From NCBI GenBank assembly GCA_910577875.1, contig CAJTNY010000002.1, forward strand, positions 1 to 64,000: 64,000 bases of DNA, written 5' to 3'. How positions within the stretch are numbered: the stretch's first letter is position 1; the number at the start of each line of letters is the position of its first letter. Under the pieces are notes generated by a model. The model ran no database searches, was not told where the DNA came from, and was given only the letters and a program-made list of their open reading frames with translations. This document shows positions 8,205 to 16,612 of this stretch, one piece after another. The position numbers were made by a program, and so were the translations under genes. The DNA comes from an uncultured Christensenella sp. (GTDB lineage Bacteria > Bacillota > Clostridia > Christensenellales > Borkfalkiaceae).

Positions 8205-8246
8205 TTGACAATTTATCGGAGTCGGTATATAATAAAACAAACGTTT
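8205..8246 (+). promoter_or_regulatory. Consensus promoter with SOS-like operator upstream of uvrBA
   Basis: Perfect -35 TTGACA (8205-8210), 17 bases, -10 TATAAT (8228-8233). AAACAAACGTTT (8235-8246) lies over the expected +1 and matches AAC-RNRY-GTT of the Bacillus LexA box. The geometry is the same as at 5888-5938. uvrB is a standard SOS gene in Gram-positives. Confidence 0.72.
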
Positions 8247-8270
8247 ATTTTATTAATAAGTATTTTTCGG

Positions 8271-8299
8271 TTGTAAATAATCAATAAATAGGATATAAT
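8271..8299 (+). promoter_or_regulatory. Second, start-proximal promoter of uvrB
   Basis: -35 TTGTAA (8271-8276), 17 bases, -10 TATAAT (8294-8299), ending eight bases before the uvrB ATG. It would give an almost leaderless message, independent of the upstream SOS-like site. Confidence 0.6.
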
Positions 8300-8307
8300 T
8301 TTTGCAA

Positions 8308-10275
8308 ATGAAATTTGAATTACATTCGAAATTCGAACCGACGGGCGACCAGCCGCAGGCGATTCGTGGACTTACCGAAGGCGTGCTCGACGGCGTGCGA
8401 ACACAGGTTCTCGTAGGCGTTACGGGAAGCGGTAAGACATTTACTATGGCCAACGTTATAAAGGAAGTAAACAGACCGACGCTCGTTATAGCGCATAATA
8501 AGACGCTTGCGGCGCAGCTTTGCAACGAGTTTAAAGAATTTTTTCCGAATAACCGCGTAGAGTATTTCGTTTCGTATTACGACTATTATCAGCCCGAAAG
8601 CTATATTCCGTCAACGGATACTTATATCGAGAAAGATATGAGTTTAAATGACGAAATAGATAAATTGCGCAACTCTGCCACAAGTTCGCTCGGCGAACGC
8701 GAAGATGTGATTGTCGTCGCGTCCGTAAGCTGTATTTACGGTTTGGGCGCTCCCGAAGAGTATTTTCGTCTTTCCGTATCGCTTCGTCCTGGAATGCAGT
8801 TAGAGCGCGACGAGCTCTTGAGAAAACTAGTCGAAATCCAGTATGCAAGGCGCGATATTGATTTTAAGCGTTCTTCTTTCCGCGTGCGCGGCGATACGGT
8901 CGAAATCTTTCCCGCAAGCAATTCGGAAGTTGCTGTGCGCGTCGAATTTTTCGGCGACGAAATAGAAAGAATTTGCGAAGAGGACGCACTGACGGGAAAT
9001 ATAATTTCAGAGCTCAAACACGTTCTTATTTTTCCCGCAAGTCAGTATGCGGTCGGTTCGGATAAAATGCGAAGCGCGCTTTCCCTTATCGAAATGGATA
9101 TGCACGACGAGGTAAAAGCTTTTCAGGACAGCGGTAAGTTGCTTGAAGCCCAGCGGCTCGAACAGCGCACGACTTACGACCTTGAAATGATGAAAGAAAT
9201 AGGTTACTGTTCGGGAATAGAGAATTACAGCCGTTATTTCGACGGCAGGAGCGTAGGGGAACCTTCTTTCACGCTTTTGGATTATTTTCCGTCGGGAAAG
9301 TTTCTTGTGTTTATAGATGAAAGTCATATAACGATTCCTCAGATCCGTGCAATGTATCACGGTGACAGATCTAGAAAGGACAACCTCGTAAGTTACGGTT
9401 TCAGGCTCAAATCCGCTTACGACAACAGACCTCTGACTTTCGAAGAATTCGACGAGAGAGTACCGCAGTTGATATGCGTTTCTGCGACGCCTGCGCCTTA
9501 TGAATTGGAGCAGGCGGGAAACGTTGTCGAACAGCTTATACGTCCTACTGGATTATTGGACCCTGTGGTGACTATCCGTCCGACGAAAGGACAGATTGAC
9601 GATTTGCTCGGCGAAATTAACAACGTCGTTGCCGAAGGCGGCAGAATTCTCGTCACGACTATGACGAAGCGAATGGCTGAAAGTCTAACCGACTATCTCA
9701 AAGAACACGGACATAAAGTCCGATATATGCACAGCGATATAGACGCGCTTGAACGCATAGACATAATAAACGGACTCAGGAGCGGAGAATTCGACGTTCT
9801 GTGCGGTATAAACCTTTTGAGAGAGGGGCTCGACCTTCCGGAAGTCAAGCTCGTGGCAATACTCGACGCGGATAAAGAAGGATTTTTAAGGAGCGAAACT
9901 TCGCTCGTCCAGACGATAGGCAGAGCGGCGCGAAACGCCGAGGGCAGAGTAATTATGTATGCGGACGTTGTAACGGGTAGTATGAAGCGCGCAATCGGCG
10001 AAACCGAACGCCGCCGTAAAATTCAGTCAGAATACAACAAAAAGCACGGTATCATACCTAAAACGATTGTAAAAGAAATTAAGAACACAATAGGTATAAC
10101 TGGCAAAAAATCGCTCGCGGACGACATAAAACTGAAAGATATTCCGAATGAAATAGAGAAATTGAAAGCTCTTATGAAAGTCGCGTCTGCACAGCTTGAT
10201 TTCGAGCGTGCTATCGAAATACGGGATACGATAACTCAATTAAAGAAAAAATTATTGAAAAGTAAAAAGCAATGA
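8308..10275 (+). CDS. uvrB: Excinuclease ABC subunit B
   Basis: UvrB is the damage-verifying helicase of nucleotide excision repair; it is loaded by UvrA and then recruits UvrC. The 655-aa protein starts MKFELHSKF and has Walker A GVTGSGKT (37-44), the beta-hairpin YYDYYQPE that inserts into DNA, helicase motifs including DESH and QTIGRAAR, and a C-terminal UVR motif (about 615-650) for UvrC contact. I use ATG 8308 rather than the in-frame TTG 8302 because the family starts here. There is no Shine-Dalgarno sequence. Its end overlaps uvrA by four bases. Confidence 0.97.
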   Translation: MKFELHSKFEPTGDQPQAIRGLTEGVLDGVRTQVLVGVTGSGKTFTMANVIKEVNRPTLVIAHNKTLAAQLCNEFKEFFPNNRVEYFVSYYDYYQPESYIPSTDTYIEKDMSLNDEIDKLRNSATSSLGEREDVIVVASVSCIYGLGAPEEYFRLSVSLRPGMQLERDELLRKLVEIQYARRDIDFKRSSFRVRGDTVEIFPASNSEVAVRVEFFGDEIERICEEDALTGNIISELKHVLIFPASQYAVGSDKMRSALSLIEMDMHDEVKAFQDSGKLLEAQRLEQRTTYDLEMMKEIGYCSGIENYSRYFDGRSVGEPSFTLLDYFPSGKFLVFIDESHITIPQIRAMYHGDRSRKDNLVSYGFRLKSAYDNRPLTFEEFDERVPQLICVSATPAPYELEQAGNVVEQLIRPTGLLDPVVTIRPTKGQIDDLLGEINNVVAEGGRILVTTMTKRMAESLTDYLKEHGHKVRYMHSDIDALERIDIINGLRSGEFDVLCGINLLREGLDLPEVKLVAILDADKEGFLRSETSLVQTIGRAARNAEGRVIMYADVVTGSMKRAIGETERRRKIQSEYNKKHGIIPKTIVKEIKNTIGITGKKSLADDIKLKDIPNEIEKLKALMKVASAQLDFERAIEIRDTITQLKKKLLKSKKQ

Positions 10276-13088
10276 AAGAAGAAATTTATATCAAAGGCGC
10301 AAAAGAAAACAATTTAAAGAATATAGACGTTCATATTCCCCGCAATACTTTGACGGTATTCACGGGGCTTTCGGGGAGCGGAAAATCAACGCTCGCGTTC
10401 GATACTATATTTGCCGAGGGTCAAAGACGTTATATAGAAAGTCTTTCGTCTTATGCACGTCAGTTTTTAGGTCAGATGGATAAGCCCGACGTCGAGCTTA
10501 TTGACGGACTTTCTCCCGCGATTTCCATAGACCAGAAAACGACTTCTCACAATCCTCGTTCGACGGTAGGCACCGTAACGGAAATTTATGACTATTTCCG
10601 TCTGCTTTATGCTCGTGTCGGAATACCTCACTGTCCCGAATGCGGCAGAGAAATCCGCCGACAGTCCGTTGACGAAATAGCGGACAGGGTTACGTTAATG
10701 CCCGAAGGCAGTAAGATAATGATTGAAGCCCCCGTTTTCAGGGGCAAAAAAGGCGAATTCGTAAAAGAACTCGCAAGCTATAAAAAAAGCGGTTACGCAA
10801 GAGTTAAAATAGACGGAATAATTTACGATTTACAGGAAGAAATTCATCTCGAAAAGAATATCCGTCACAGCATTTCGGTTATAATAGACAGGCTTATAAT
10901 CAAGGACGGCATATTAAGACGTCTTACGGACAGTCTTGAAGGTGCGCTTAAACTTGCCGAAGGATTGGTTGTCGTAGAATGCGACGGTAAAGAGGAACTT
11001 TATTCCTCTAACTACGCTTGCCCCGACTGCGGAATTTCGATAGAAGAAATCGAGCCTCGTATTTTCTCTTTCAATACTCCTTGGGGTGCGTGTCCCGAGT
11101 GCTCTGGACTCGGCTTCAAGCAGATAGTGGACCCGGACCTTATATGTCCCGATAAAGAGAAATCTCTCCGCGACGGAGCAATCAAAATAAGCGGTTGGAA
11201 CCTTGATTCTTCGTCTATGACACAGATGTATCTAAATTCGCTTTCAAAAGTTTACGGTTTTTCGCTCGACGTTCCAGTAAAAGATTTGCCAGAAAAGATT
11301 TACAATATTCTTATGTATGGCAACGGCGGGGAAAAAATCGAACTCGAATACAATGCATACCGCTTTACGGGCAGTTATAAAACCGCATGGGAAGGCTTTG
11401 TAACTAACTTGCAGCGCAGATACAACCAGACTTCGTCCGACGGCGTAAAATGGGATATAGAGCGCTATATGCGCACTACGGACTGCCCCGTCTGTAAAGG
11501 CAGAAGACTGAAAAAAGAAGCGCTTGCGGTCACCGTTGACGGTAAAAATATAATGGAAGCCTGCGGAATGTCCGTTGACGATTTGTGCAAGTTTACAGAA
11601 TTCGGCTTTTTCGGAAAGACAGAACATCTAATCGCGGACGGAATTGTGAAAGAAATAAACAGTAGGCTTAGCTTCTTGCGGAACGTTGGTCTAGGTTATC
11701 TTACTCTTTCCCGCAGTGCGGCGACTCTTTCGGGTGGCGAAAGTCAACGCATACGTCTTGCAACGCAGATTGGAAGCGCGCTTTCTGGGGTCTTGTATAT
11801 ACTCGACGAGCCGAGTATAGGTTTGCACCAGCGAGATAATCAAAAACTTTTGAATTCTCTTGTGGGACTCAGGGATATAGGTAATACGCTGATAGTCGTC
11901 GAACACGACGAAGATACAATGCGCTCAGCCGATTATATAGTGGATATAGGACCGAAAGCGGGTGTCCACGGCGGAGAAGTGGTTGCGTGCGGTTCGTTGC
12001 AGGATATAATAAACGAACCGCGTTCGATTACGGGCGATTATCTTGCGGGCAGACGTAAAATAGAAGTTCCCGAAAAACGCGTTCAACCCGACGGAAGATT
12101 TTTGAAAGTTAAAGGCTGTAAACAAAACAACCTCAAAAACGTAACGGCTGAAATACCGGTCGGACTCATTACCGCCGTTACGGGCGTCTCCGGAAGCGGT
12201 AAATCGAGCCTTGTCAATGAAATTATTTATCCGTATCTTGCTAATAGCCTTAACGGCGCGCGCAGACAGTTAGGTAAGTCTGACGGGTTCGAAGGTATAG
12301 AATACTTTGACAAAGTAATAGCCATAGATCAACAGCCGATAGGCAGAACACCGCGAAGCAATCCCGCAACTTATACCGGAGTGTTTACCGTTATACGCGA
12401 CCTTTTTGCCGCAACTCCCGACGCGAAAGAGAAGGGGTATAAGAGCGGAAGATTTTCCTTCAACGTTGCTGGCGGCAGATGCGAGCATTGCCAAGGCGAC
12501 GGTATAATTCAGATTGCAATGCATTTCCTGCCTGATATTTATGTGCCTTGCGAAGTATGCGGCGGAAAGCGTTACAACCGCGAAACTCTTGACGTTAAAT
12601 ATAAAGGCAAGAATATCTCCGACGTCTTGGAAATGACGGTGGAAGAAGCGGCGGAATTCTTTAAACCGGTAACGGGAATTTATAATAAAATGTCCACTCT
12701 CTGCGATGTCGGGCTCGGCTATATAAAACTCGGACAGAGCGCGACCACCCTTTCAGGCGGCGAGGCTCAGCGCGTAAAACTCGCTGCGGAACTTTCCAAA
12801 CGCAGTACAGGCAAGACATTCTATATACTTGACGAACCGACAACGGGTCTTCATAGTTACGATGTTGATAAACTCATAAAAATCATATCTAGACTCAGAA
12901 GCGGAGGGAACACCGTTCTTGTTATCGAACATAATCTCGACGTTATAAAAACAGCCGACTGGATAATAGATTTGGGCCCCGAGGGCGGTGATAAAGGCGG
13001 CACGATTTTGACTTTCGGTGCTCCGGAAAAGGTAGCGGAATGCAAAGAAAGCTATACGGGACAATTTTTAAAACAGATATTAAATTAA
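10272..13088 (+). CDS. uvrA: Excinuclease ABC subunit A
   Basis: UvrA is the damage-recognition ATPase of nucleotide excision repair. The 938-aa length is normal. It shows two ABC modules, with Walker A GLSGSGKST near 33 and GVSGSGKSS near 640, and two LSGGE signature motifs. It has the family zinc-binding pairs, including CPECG near 117 and a C-terminal CEHC...CEVCGGKR module. It is co-transcribed with uvrB through an ATGA overlap and inherits the SOS-like control. A hairpin terminator follows. Confidence 0.97.
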   Translation: MKEEIYIKGAKENNLKNIDVHIPRNTLTVFTGLSGSGKSTLAFDTIFAEGQRRYIESLSSYARQFLGQMDKPDVELIDGLSPAISIDQKTTSHNPRSTVGTVTEIYDYFRLLYARVGIPHCPECGREIRRQSVDEIADRVTLMPEGSKIMIEAPVFRGKKGEFVKELASYKKSGYARVKIDGIIYDLQEEIHLEKNIRHSISVIIDRLIIKDGILRRLTDSLEGALKLAEGLVVVECDGKEELYSSNYACPDCGISIEEIEPRIFSFNTPWGACPECSGLGFKQIVDPDLICPDKEKSLRDGAIKISGWNLDSSSMTQMYLNSLSKVYGFSLDVPVKDLPEKIYNILMYGNGGEKIELEYNAYRFTGSYKTAWEGFVTNLQRRYNQTSSDGVKWDIERYMRTTDCPVCKGRRLKKEALAVTVDGKNIMEACGMSVDDLCKFTEFGFFGKTEHLIADGIVKEINSRLSFLRNVGLGYLTLSRSAATLSGGESQRIRLATQIGSALSGVLYILDEPSIGLHQRDNQKLLNSLVGLRDIGNTLIVVEHDEDTMRSADYIVDIGPKAGVHGGEVVACGSLQDIINEPRSITGDYLAGRRKIEVPEKRVQPDGRFLKVKGCKQNNLKNVTAEIPVGLITAVTGVSGSGKSSLVNEIIYPYLANSLNGARRQLGKSDGFEGIEYFDKVIAIDQQPIGRTPRSNPATYTGVFTVIRDLFAATPDAKEKGYKSGRFSFNVAGGRCEHCQGDGIIQIAMHFLPDIYVPCEVCGGKRYNRETLDVKYKGKNISDVLEMTVEEAAEFFKPVTGIYNKMSTLCDVGLGYIKLGQSATTLSGGEAQRVKLAAELSKRSTGKTFYILDEPTTGLHSYDVDKLIKIISRLRSGGNTVLVIEHNLDVIKTADWIIDLGPEGGDKGGTILTFGAPEKVAECKESYTGQFLKQILN

Positions 13089-13090
13089 TA

Positions 13091-13117
13091 AAAAACGGCT
13101 AAATAAGCCGTTTTTTG
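13091..13117 (+). terminator. Terminator of uvrBA
   Basis: The stem AACGGCT/AGCCGTT with a short A/T loop is flanked by A6 and T6. Confidence 0.75.
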
Positions 13118-13176
13118 TTATAATTCAAGATTAATATAATACTATGCGTGAAATAATAAGCCTGATTTAGCTAATT

Positions 13177-13206
13177 TTCACCAATTTAATCGTTTTTTCA
13201 TACAAT
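13177..13206 (+). promoter_or_regulatory. Start-proximal promoter of ferritin-like gene
   Basis: -10 TACAAT (13201-13206) ends six bases before the ATG. A weak -35 TTCACC (13177-13182) lies 18 bases upstream. It predicts a leaderless message. Confidence 0.5.
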
Positions 13207-13212
13207 GTCAGT

Positions 13213-13722
13213 ATGCCTAAACCTTTGACTTTGCACTCAGAATTTCCTACTACCGAAGGGCTGTGCCGCGATGCATACAGTCTGGCTGTCATTTCTCCCG
13301 CATACGCATCGTCGACGGGTGAACTCAATGCGATTTTGCAGTATTTTTACCATTTCTTTAACTTTGACAAACAAGGTTACAAAGAGTATGCGAGCACTTT
13401 GGAAAGTATCGCGATTGCCGAAATGCTGCACTTGGAGATACTCGGAAAAATGATTATTGCACTCGGAGCTCAGCCTGTATACTGCCAGAACCCTCCGACG
13501 GCTTATAACTTTTATTCCGCAAAATACGTCACTTATTCCCGTAATCTCGTCAATATGATTGAAGACGATATACTGGGTGAAAAACGTGCAATTTCGCTGT
13601 ATCAGAAAATGCTTTGCAGATTAAAGAACGAGCAGATAAAAAAGATAATTTCTTATATTCTCGAAGACGAGAAATTGCACCTTGAAAAACTCAAAGAAAT
13701 TTTGTGTGAACTTAAACGTTGA
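13213..13722 (+). CDS. Ferritin-like di-metal protein
   Basis: The 169-aa protein is mostly helical with the spacing of a ferritin-like four-helix bundle. Candidate di-iron or di-manganese ligands are the Glu in TGELNAILQY, the Glu/His pair in IAEMLHLE, a Glu in the EDDILGEKRA helix, and the Glu/His pair in EDEKLHLE. The nearest relatives by eye are the rubrerythrin/bacterioferritin/CotJC-like proteins, so a role in oxygen or peroxide defence or metal handling is plausible but inferred. There is no signal peptide. Its stop codon lies within the -35 box of the next gene. Confidence 0.72.
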   Translation: MPKPLTLHSEFPTTEGLCRDAYSLAVISPAYASSTGELNAILQYFYHFFNFDKQGYKEYASTLESIAIAEMLHLEILGKMIIALGAQPVYCQNPPTAYNFYSAKYVTYSRNLVNMIEDDILGEKRAISLYQKMLCRLKNEQIKKIISYILEDEKLHLEKLKEILCELKR

Positions 13723-13747
13723 CACTTGCGTTCGTTTACTATAAAAT
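13719..13747 (+). promoter_or_regulatory. Start-proximal promoter of BaiN-like gene
   Basis: -35 TTGACA (13719-13724), 17 bases, -10 TAAAAT (13742-13747), six bases before ATG 13754, with no ribosome site. Leaderless transcription is predicted. Confidence 0.7.
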
Positions 13748-13753
13748 ATACTT

Positions 13754-14929
13754 ATGAATTACGATGTTTTAATAATAGGCGGAGGGGCTTCGGGTCTTGC
13801 CTGTGCCGTCCGCCTTTTGAAAAGCGGTAACAAATTAAGGGTCGGTCTTATTGATGCAGGCGACAGGTTCGGCAAAAAACTTTCCGCAACCGGTAATGGT
13901 CAGGGCAATATTTCCAACCTCGATATGTCTTGCGGACATTTTCACGGAGGAAATATTCCTCTCGTTGAAAAAATAGCCTGTGCCGACCCATATGCTGGAA
14001 CTGAACTTTTCGACTGTCTTTTCGAGGCTGACGAAAAGGGCAGAATTTATCCCTCGGGGAGGCAGGCATCCGCGCTGGTCGACAGTCTTAATAAAAATAT
14101 TTGTTTAAGCGGTATAACCGCGCGTATTCTGAACTGTAAAATAACCCGATTGAATAAAACGGGAGACGTTTTTGAAGTGTCTGACGGGGTTAAACAGCAT
14201 GAAACCGCAAAATACGTAGTTCTCTGTACAGGCGGAAAAGCACAGAAACAATTCAGAACTGATGGATCGTCATATTCTCTTGCGCAAAAATTCGGTCACA
14301 AGCTGACCCCGCTTTATCCATCGCTGGTTCAGCTCAAAACGGAAACGAAATACATAAGAACTTTGAAAGGTATCCGCGCGGATTGCGTCGTTTCGGCATA
14401 TGCTGACGGTCAGCTTTTAAAGAAAGTTCGCGGCGATGTTATTTTTACCGATTACGGCGTTTCCGGCAATGCTGTTTTTTCTATTTCTTCCTATGTTGCG
14501 GACAAGCCTGAAGCAATGCTGTCAATAGAGTTTTTACCTGACTTTACGGAAAGGGAGATAGAAGACAGTATTTCTGCGAGAAAAATTGCGGGGTGGGAAA
14601 CGACCGAACTTCTATCGGGGAGTTTGCATAATCAGATAGGCAGAGCGGTCATCGGCAGGTCTGGCGGTGCTTCTGTAAAAGATATAGTTAAAACTATAAA
14701 AAACTTTACTCTGCCTGTTTTGGGAACGCTTGGGTTCGACTATGCGCAGGTTACGCGTGGAGGAATAGATATGGATGGAGTTACGGACGATCTGGAAAGC
14801 AAATTTGTGCGTAATCTTTTCTTCGCGGGAGAAATACTCGACGTGGATGGGGATTGCGGTGGCTATAACCTGCAATGGGCTTTTACGAGCGGAACTACTG
14901 TTGCTAACGCGATTTTAAAGAGAATATAA
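13754..14929 (+). CDS. HI0933/BaiN-family flavoprotein oxidoreductase
   Basis: This 391-aa cytoplasmic flavoprotein begins with the dinucleotide-binding loop IIGGGASGLAC (6-16). It contains the family hallmark GKKLSATGNGQGN and the C-terminal FAGEILDVDGDCGGYNLQWA, which are diagnostic of the HI0933/YhiN/BaiN group of FAD-dependent NAD(P) oxidoreductases. BaiN proper acts in bile-acid dehydroxylation, but most members have no assigned substrate, so I do not claim one. A second FAD enzyme follows after six bases without its own ribosome site, suggesting coupled expression. Confidence 0.85.
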   Translation: MNYDVLIIGGGASGLACAVRLLKSGNKLRVGLIDAGDRFGKKLSATGNGQGNISNLDMSCGHFHGGNIPLVEKIACADPYAGTELFDCLFEADEKGRIYPSGRQASALVDSLNKNICLSGITARILNCKITRLNKTGDVFEVSDGVKQHETAKYVVLCTGGKAQKQFRTDGSSYSLAQKFGHKLTPLYPSLVQLKTETKYIRTLKGIRADCVVSAYADGQLLKKVRGDVIFTDYGVSGNAVFSISSYVADKPEAMLSIEFLPDFTEREIEDSISARKIAGWETTELLSGSLHNQIGRAVIGRSGGASVKDIVKTIKNFTLPVLGTLGFDYAQVTRGGIDMDGVTDDLESKFVRNLFFAGEILDVDGDCGGYNLQWAFTSGTTVANAILKRI

Positions 14930-14935
14930 AGTACT

Positions 14936-16474
14936 ATGACAGACAGAATTGATAATATTAAACTAAAAATAGGCGAAAACGAGAGTAAACTCGTTCAAAT
15001 TGCACGAAAAAAACTCGGTATGGAGCCGAAGTTTTTTAAGATACTCAAAAAATCGCTTGACGCACGGGATAAGGGAAACATAGTATGGATATATTCTATT
15101 GCGTTTTCCGACGAGTGCGGACAACCGGAACAGCCGTTGGAAAAACTTAAAACTTCTCCGTCGGTTGCGGTAATTGGTTCGGGTCCCGCGGGACTATTTT
15201 GTTCGCTCCGCCTTATAGAACACGGTATTAAACCGGTTATAATAGAGCGAGGAGAGAGAGTCGAAGACAGAAAAATTACGAACGAAAAATTTTTTAAAAC
15301 TCGGTTGCTGAACTTAAATTCGAATATACAGTTCGGGGAAGGCGGCGCGGGAACCTTTTCCGACGGGAAGCTGAACACCCAGACTCATAGCGGATTTAAC
15401 CTCGACGTTTTAAAACTTTTTCATAAATTCGGCGCGCCCGAAGAAATTTTGTATCTCAATAAACCGCATATCGGAAGCGATATTTTATTTAATGTATTAA
15501 AAAATATCCGCCTGTTCGTCGAAGCGAACGGCGGAAAATATATGTTTGATACGCGTTTTATTGATTTTACGCAAAAGGACGGCGCTTTAAATTCTCTTAT
15601 CGTCGAGAATACCGTTACGAAACAGAGAAGCGAACTGGGTTTGAATTATGCGGTTGCTGCGCTCGGTCATTCCGCGAGGGATACCTTTTCGATGCTTTAT
15701 GATAAGGGTATAGAAATGGAGGCGCGTGAATTCGCCGTAGGTGTGAGAATAGAACATCTTGCCGAAGATATAAATTTTTCGCAGTACGGCAAAAATTATA
15801 TAAATCTTCCTGTTGCTGATTATAAACTTGTTTCTCGCGCACACGAAAGATGCGTATTTACGTTCTGTATGTGTCCGGGGGGAGCCGTAATGCCTGCTGC
15901 AAGCGAGGAAGGAGGAGTTGTTACAAACGGAATGAGTTGTTATGCTCGCAACGGACAGAATTCCAATTCCGCGCTTATGGTTCAGATGAAACGCGAAGAT
16001 TTCGGGGCAGGCGACTTGTTTGCCGGAATGAGATTTCAGCGCGAAATCGAGCGCCGCGCTTATGAGGCCGGGGGCAGAAATTATTCCGCGCCGGTACAGC
16101 TTTACAAAGATTTCGCTTCGGACAGAGTATCGTCCCGATTCGGCGATGTCGCACCCACTTATGCGGCGGGAACGGTTTTCGCGCCTCTCAACGAAATTCT
16201 GCCTGAAATCACGACGGAAGCTTTGAAAAAAGCTATACCCGATATGAACAGAAGACTTAAAGGTTTTGCCTGCCCCGACGCTGTTTTAACGGGGGTTGAA
16301 ACGCGGTTTTCCTCTCCGGTTAAAATAATTCGCGGCGAGAGCGGCGAAAGCGTTTCTTTAAAAGGTTTTTATCCTTGCGGCGAGGGGAGCGGCTATTCTG
16401 GCGGTATAACTAGCTCGGCTGCGGACGGTTTGAGGGTTGCGGAAAAAATATTTGAAAAATTTAAAAATCATTAA
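14936..16474 (+). CDS. FAD-dependent dehydrogenase, COG2509 type
   Basis: A 512-aa flavoprotein. An N-terminal domain of about 70 residues precedes the FAD loop VIGSGPAGLFC (about 79-89). Other marks are the segment FGEGGAGTFSDGKL and the C-terminal PCGEGSGYSGGITSSAADG, which identify the COG2509 group of uncharacterised FAD-dependent dehydrogenases. It follows the BaiN-like gene by six bases with no Shine-Dalgarno sequence, so translation probably depends on the upstream gene. The substrate is unknown. Confidence 0.85.
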   Translation: MTDRIDNIKLKIGENESKLVQIARKKLGMEPKFFKILKKSLDARDKGNIVWIYSIAFSDECGQPEQPLEKLKTSPSVAVIGSGPAGLFCSLRLIEHGIKPVIIERGERVEDRKITNEKFFKTRLLNLNSNIQFGEGGAGTFSDGKLNTQTHSGFNLDVLKLFHKFGAPEEILYLNKPHIGSDILFNVLKNIRLFVEANGGKYMFDTRFIDFTQKDGALNSLIVENTVTKQRSELGLNYAVAALGHSARDTFSMLYDKGIEMEAREFAVGVRIEHLAEDINFSQYGKNYINLPVADYKLVSRAHERCVFTFCMCPGGAVMPAASEEGGVVTNGMSCYARNGQNSNSALMVQMKREDFGAGDLFAGMRFQREIERRAYEAGGRNYSAPVQLYKDFASDRVSSRFGDVAPTYAAGTVFAPLNEILPEITTEALKKAIPDMNRRLKGFACPDAVLTGVETRFSSPVKIIRGESGESVSLKGFYPCGEGSGYSGGITSSAADGLRVAEKIFEKFKNH

Positions 16475-16564
16475 ACTATCATATTATTTACACAAACGTC
16501 GGCTATAATAAACCTGTAATCAGACAGGAATACACTTTAAAACTTTTTTTCATATTCTCTCTTT

Positions 16565-16605
16565 GAAGCCCGCGCTTAATTTTTAAGCGCGGGCTTCTTT
16601 TTTTT
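16565..16605 (+). terminator. Intrinsic terminator after FAD genes
   Basis: A perfect 15-bp stem (GAAGCCCGCGCTTAA with its complement) has a short T-rich loop and eight T after it. It lies between convergent genes; the T run favours plus-strand transcripts. Confidence 0.82.
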
Positions 16606-16612
16606 GAGTTGA

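Noticed and set aside
16504..16605. Possible small RNA: TATAAT at 16504-16509, a CCTGT/ACAGG hairpin and a terminator
   Set aside because: No usable -35 at normal spacing, and the terminator is explained by the upstream FAD gene; kept only as a note.
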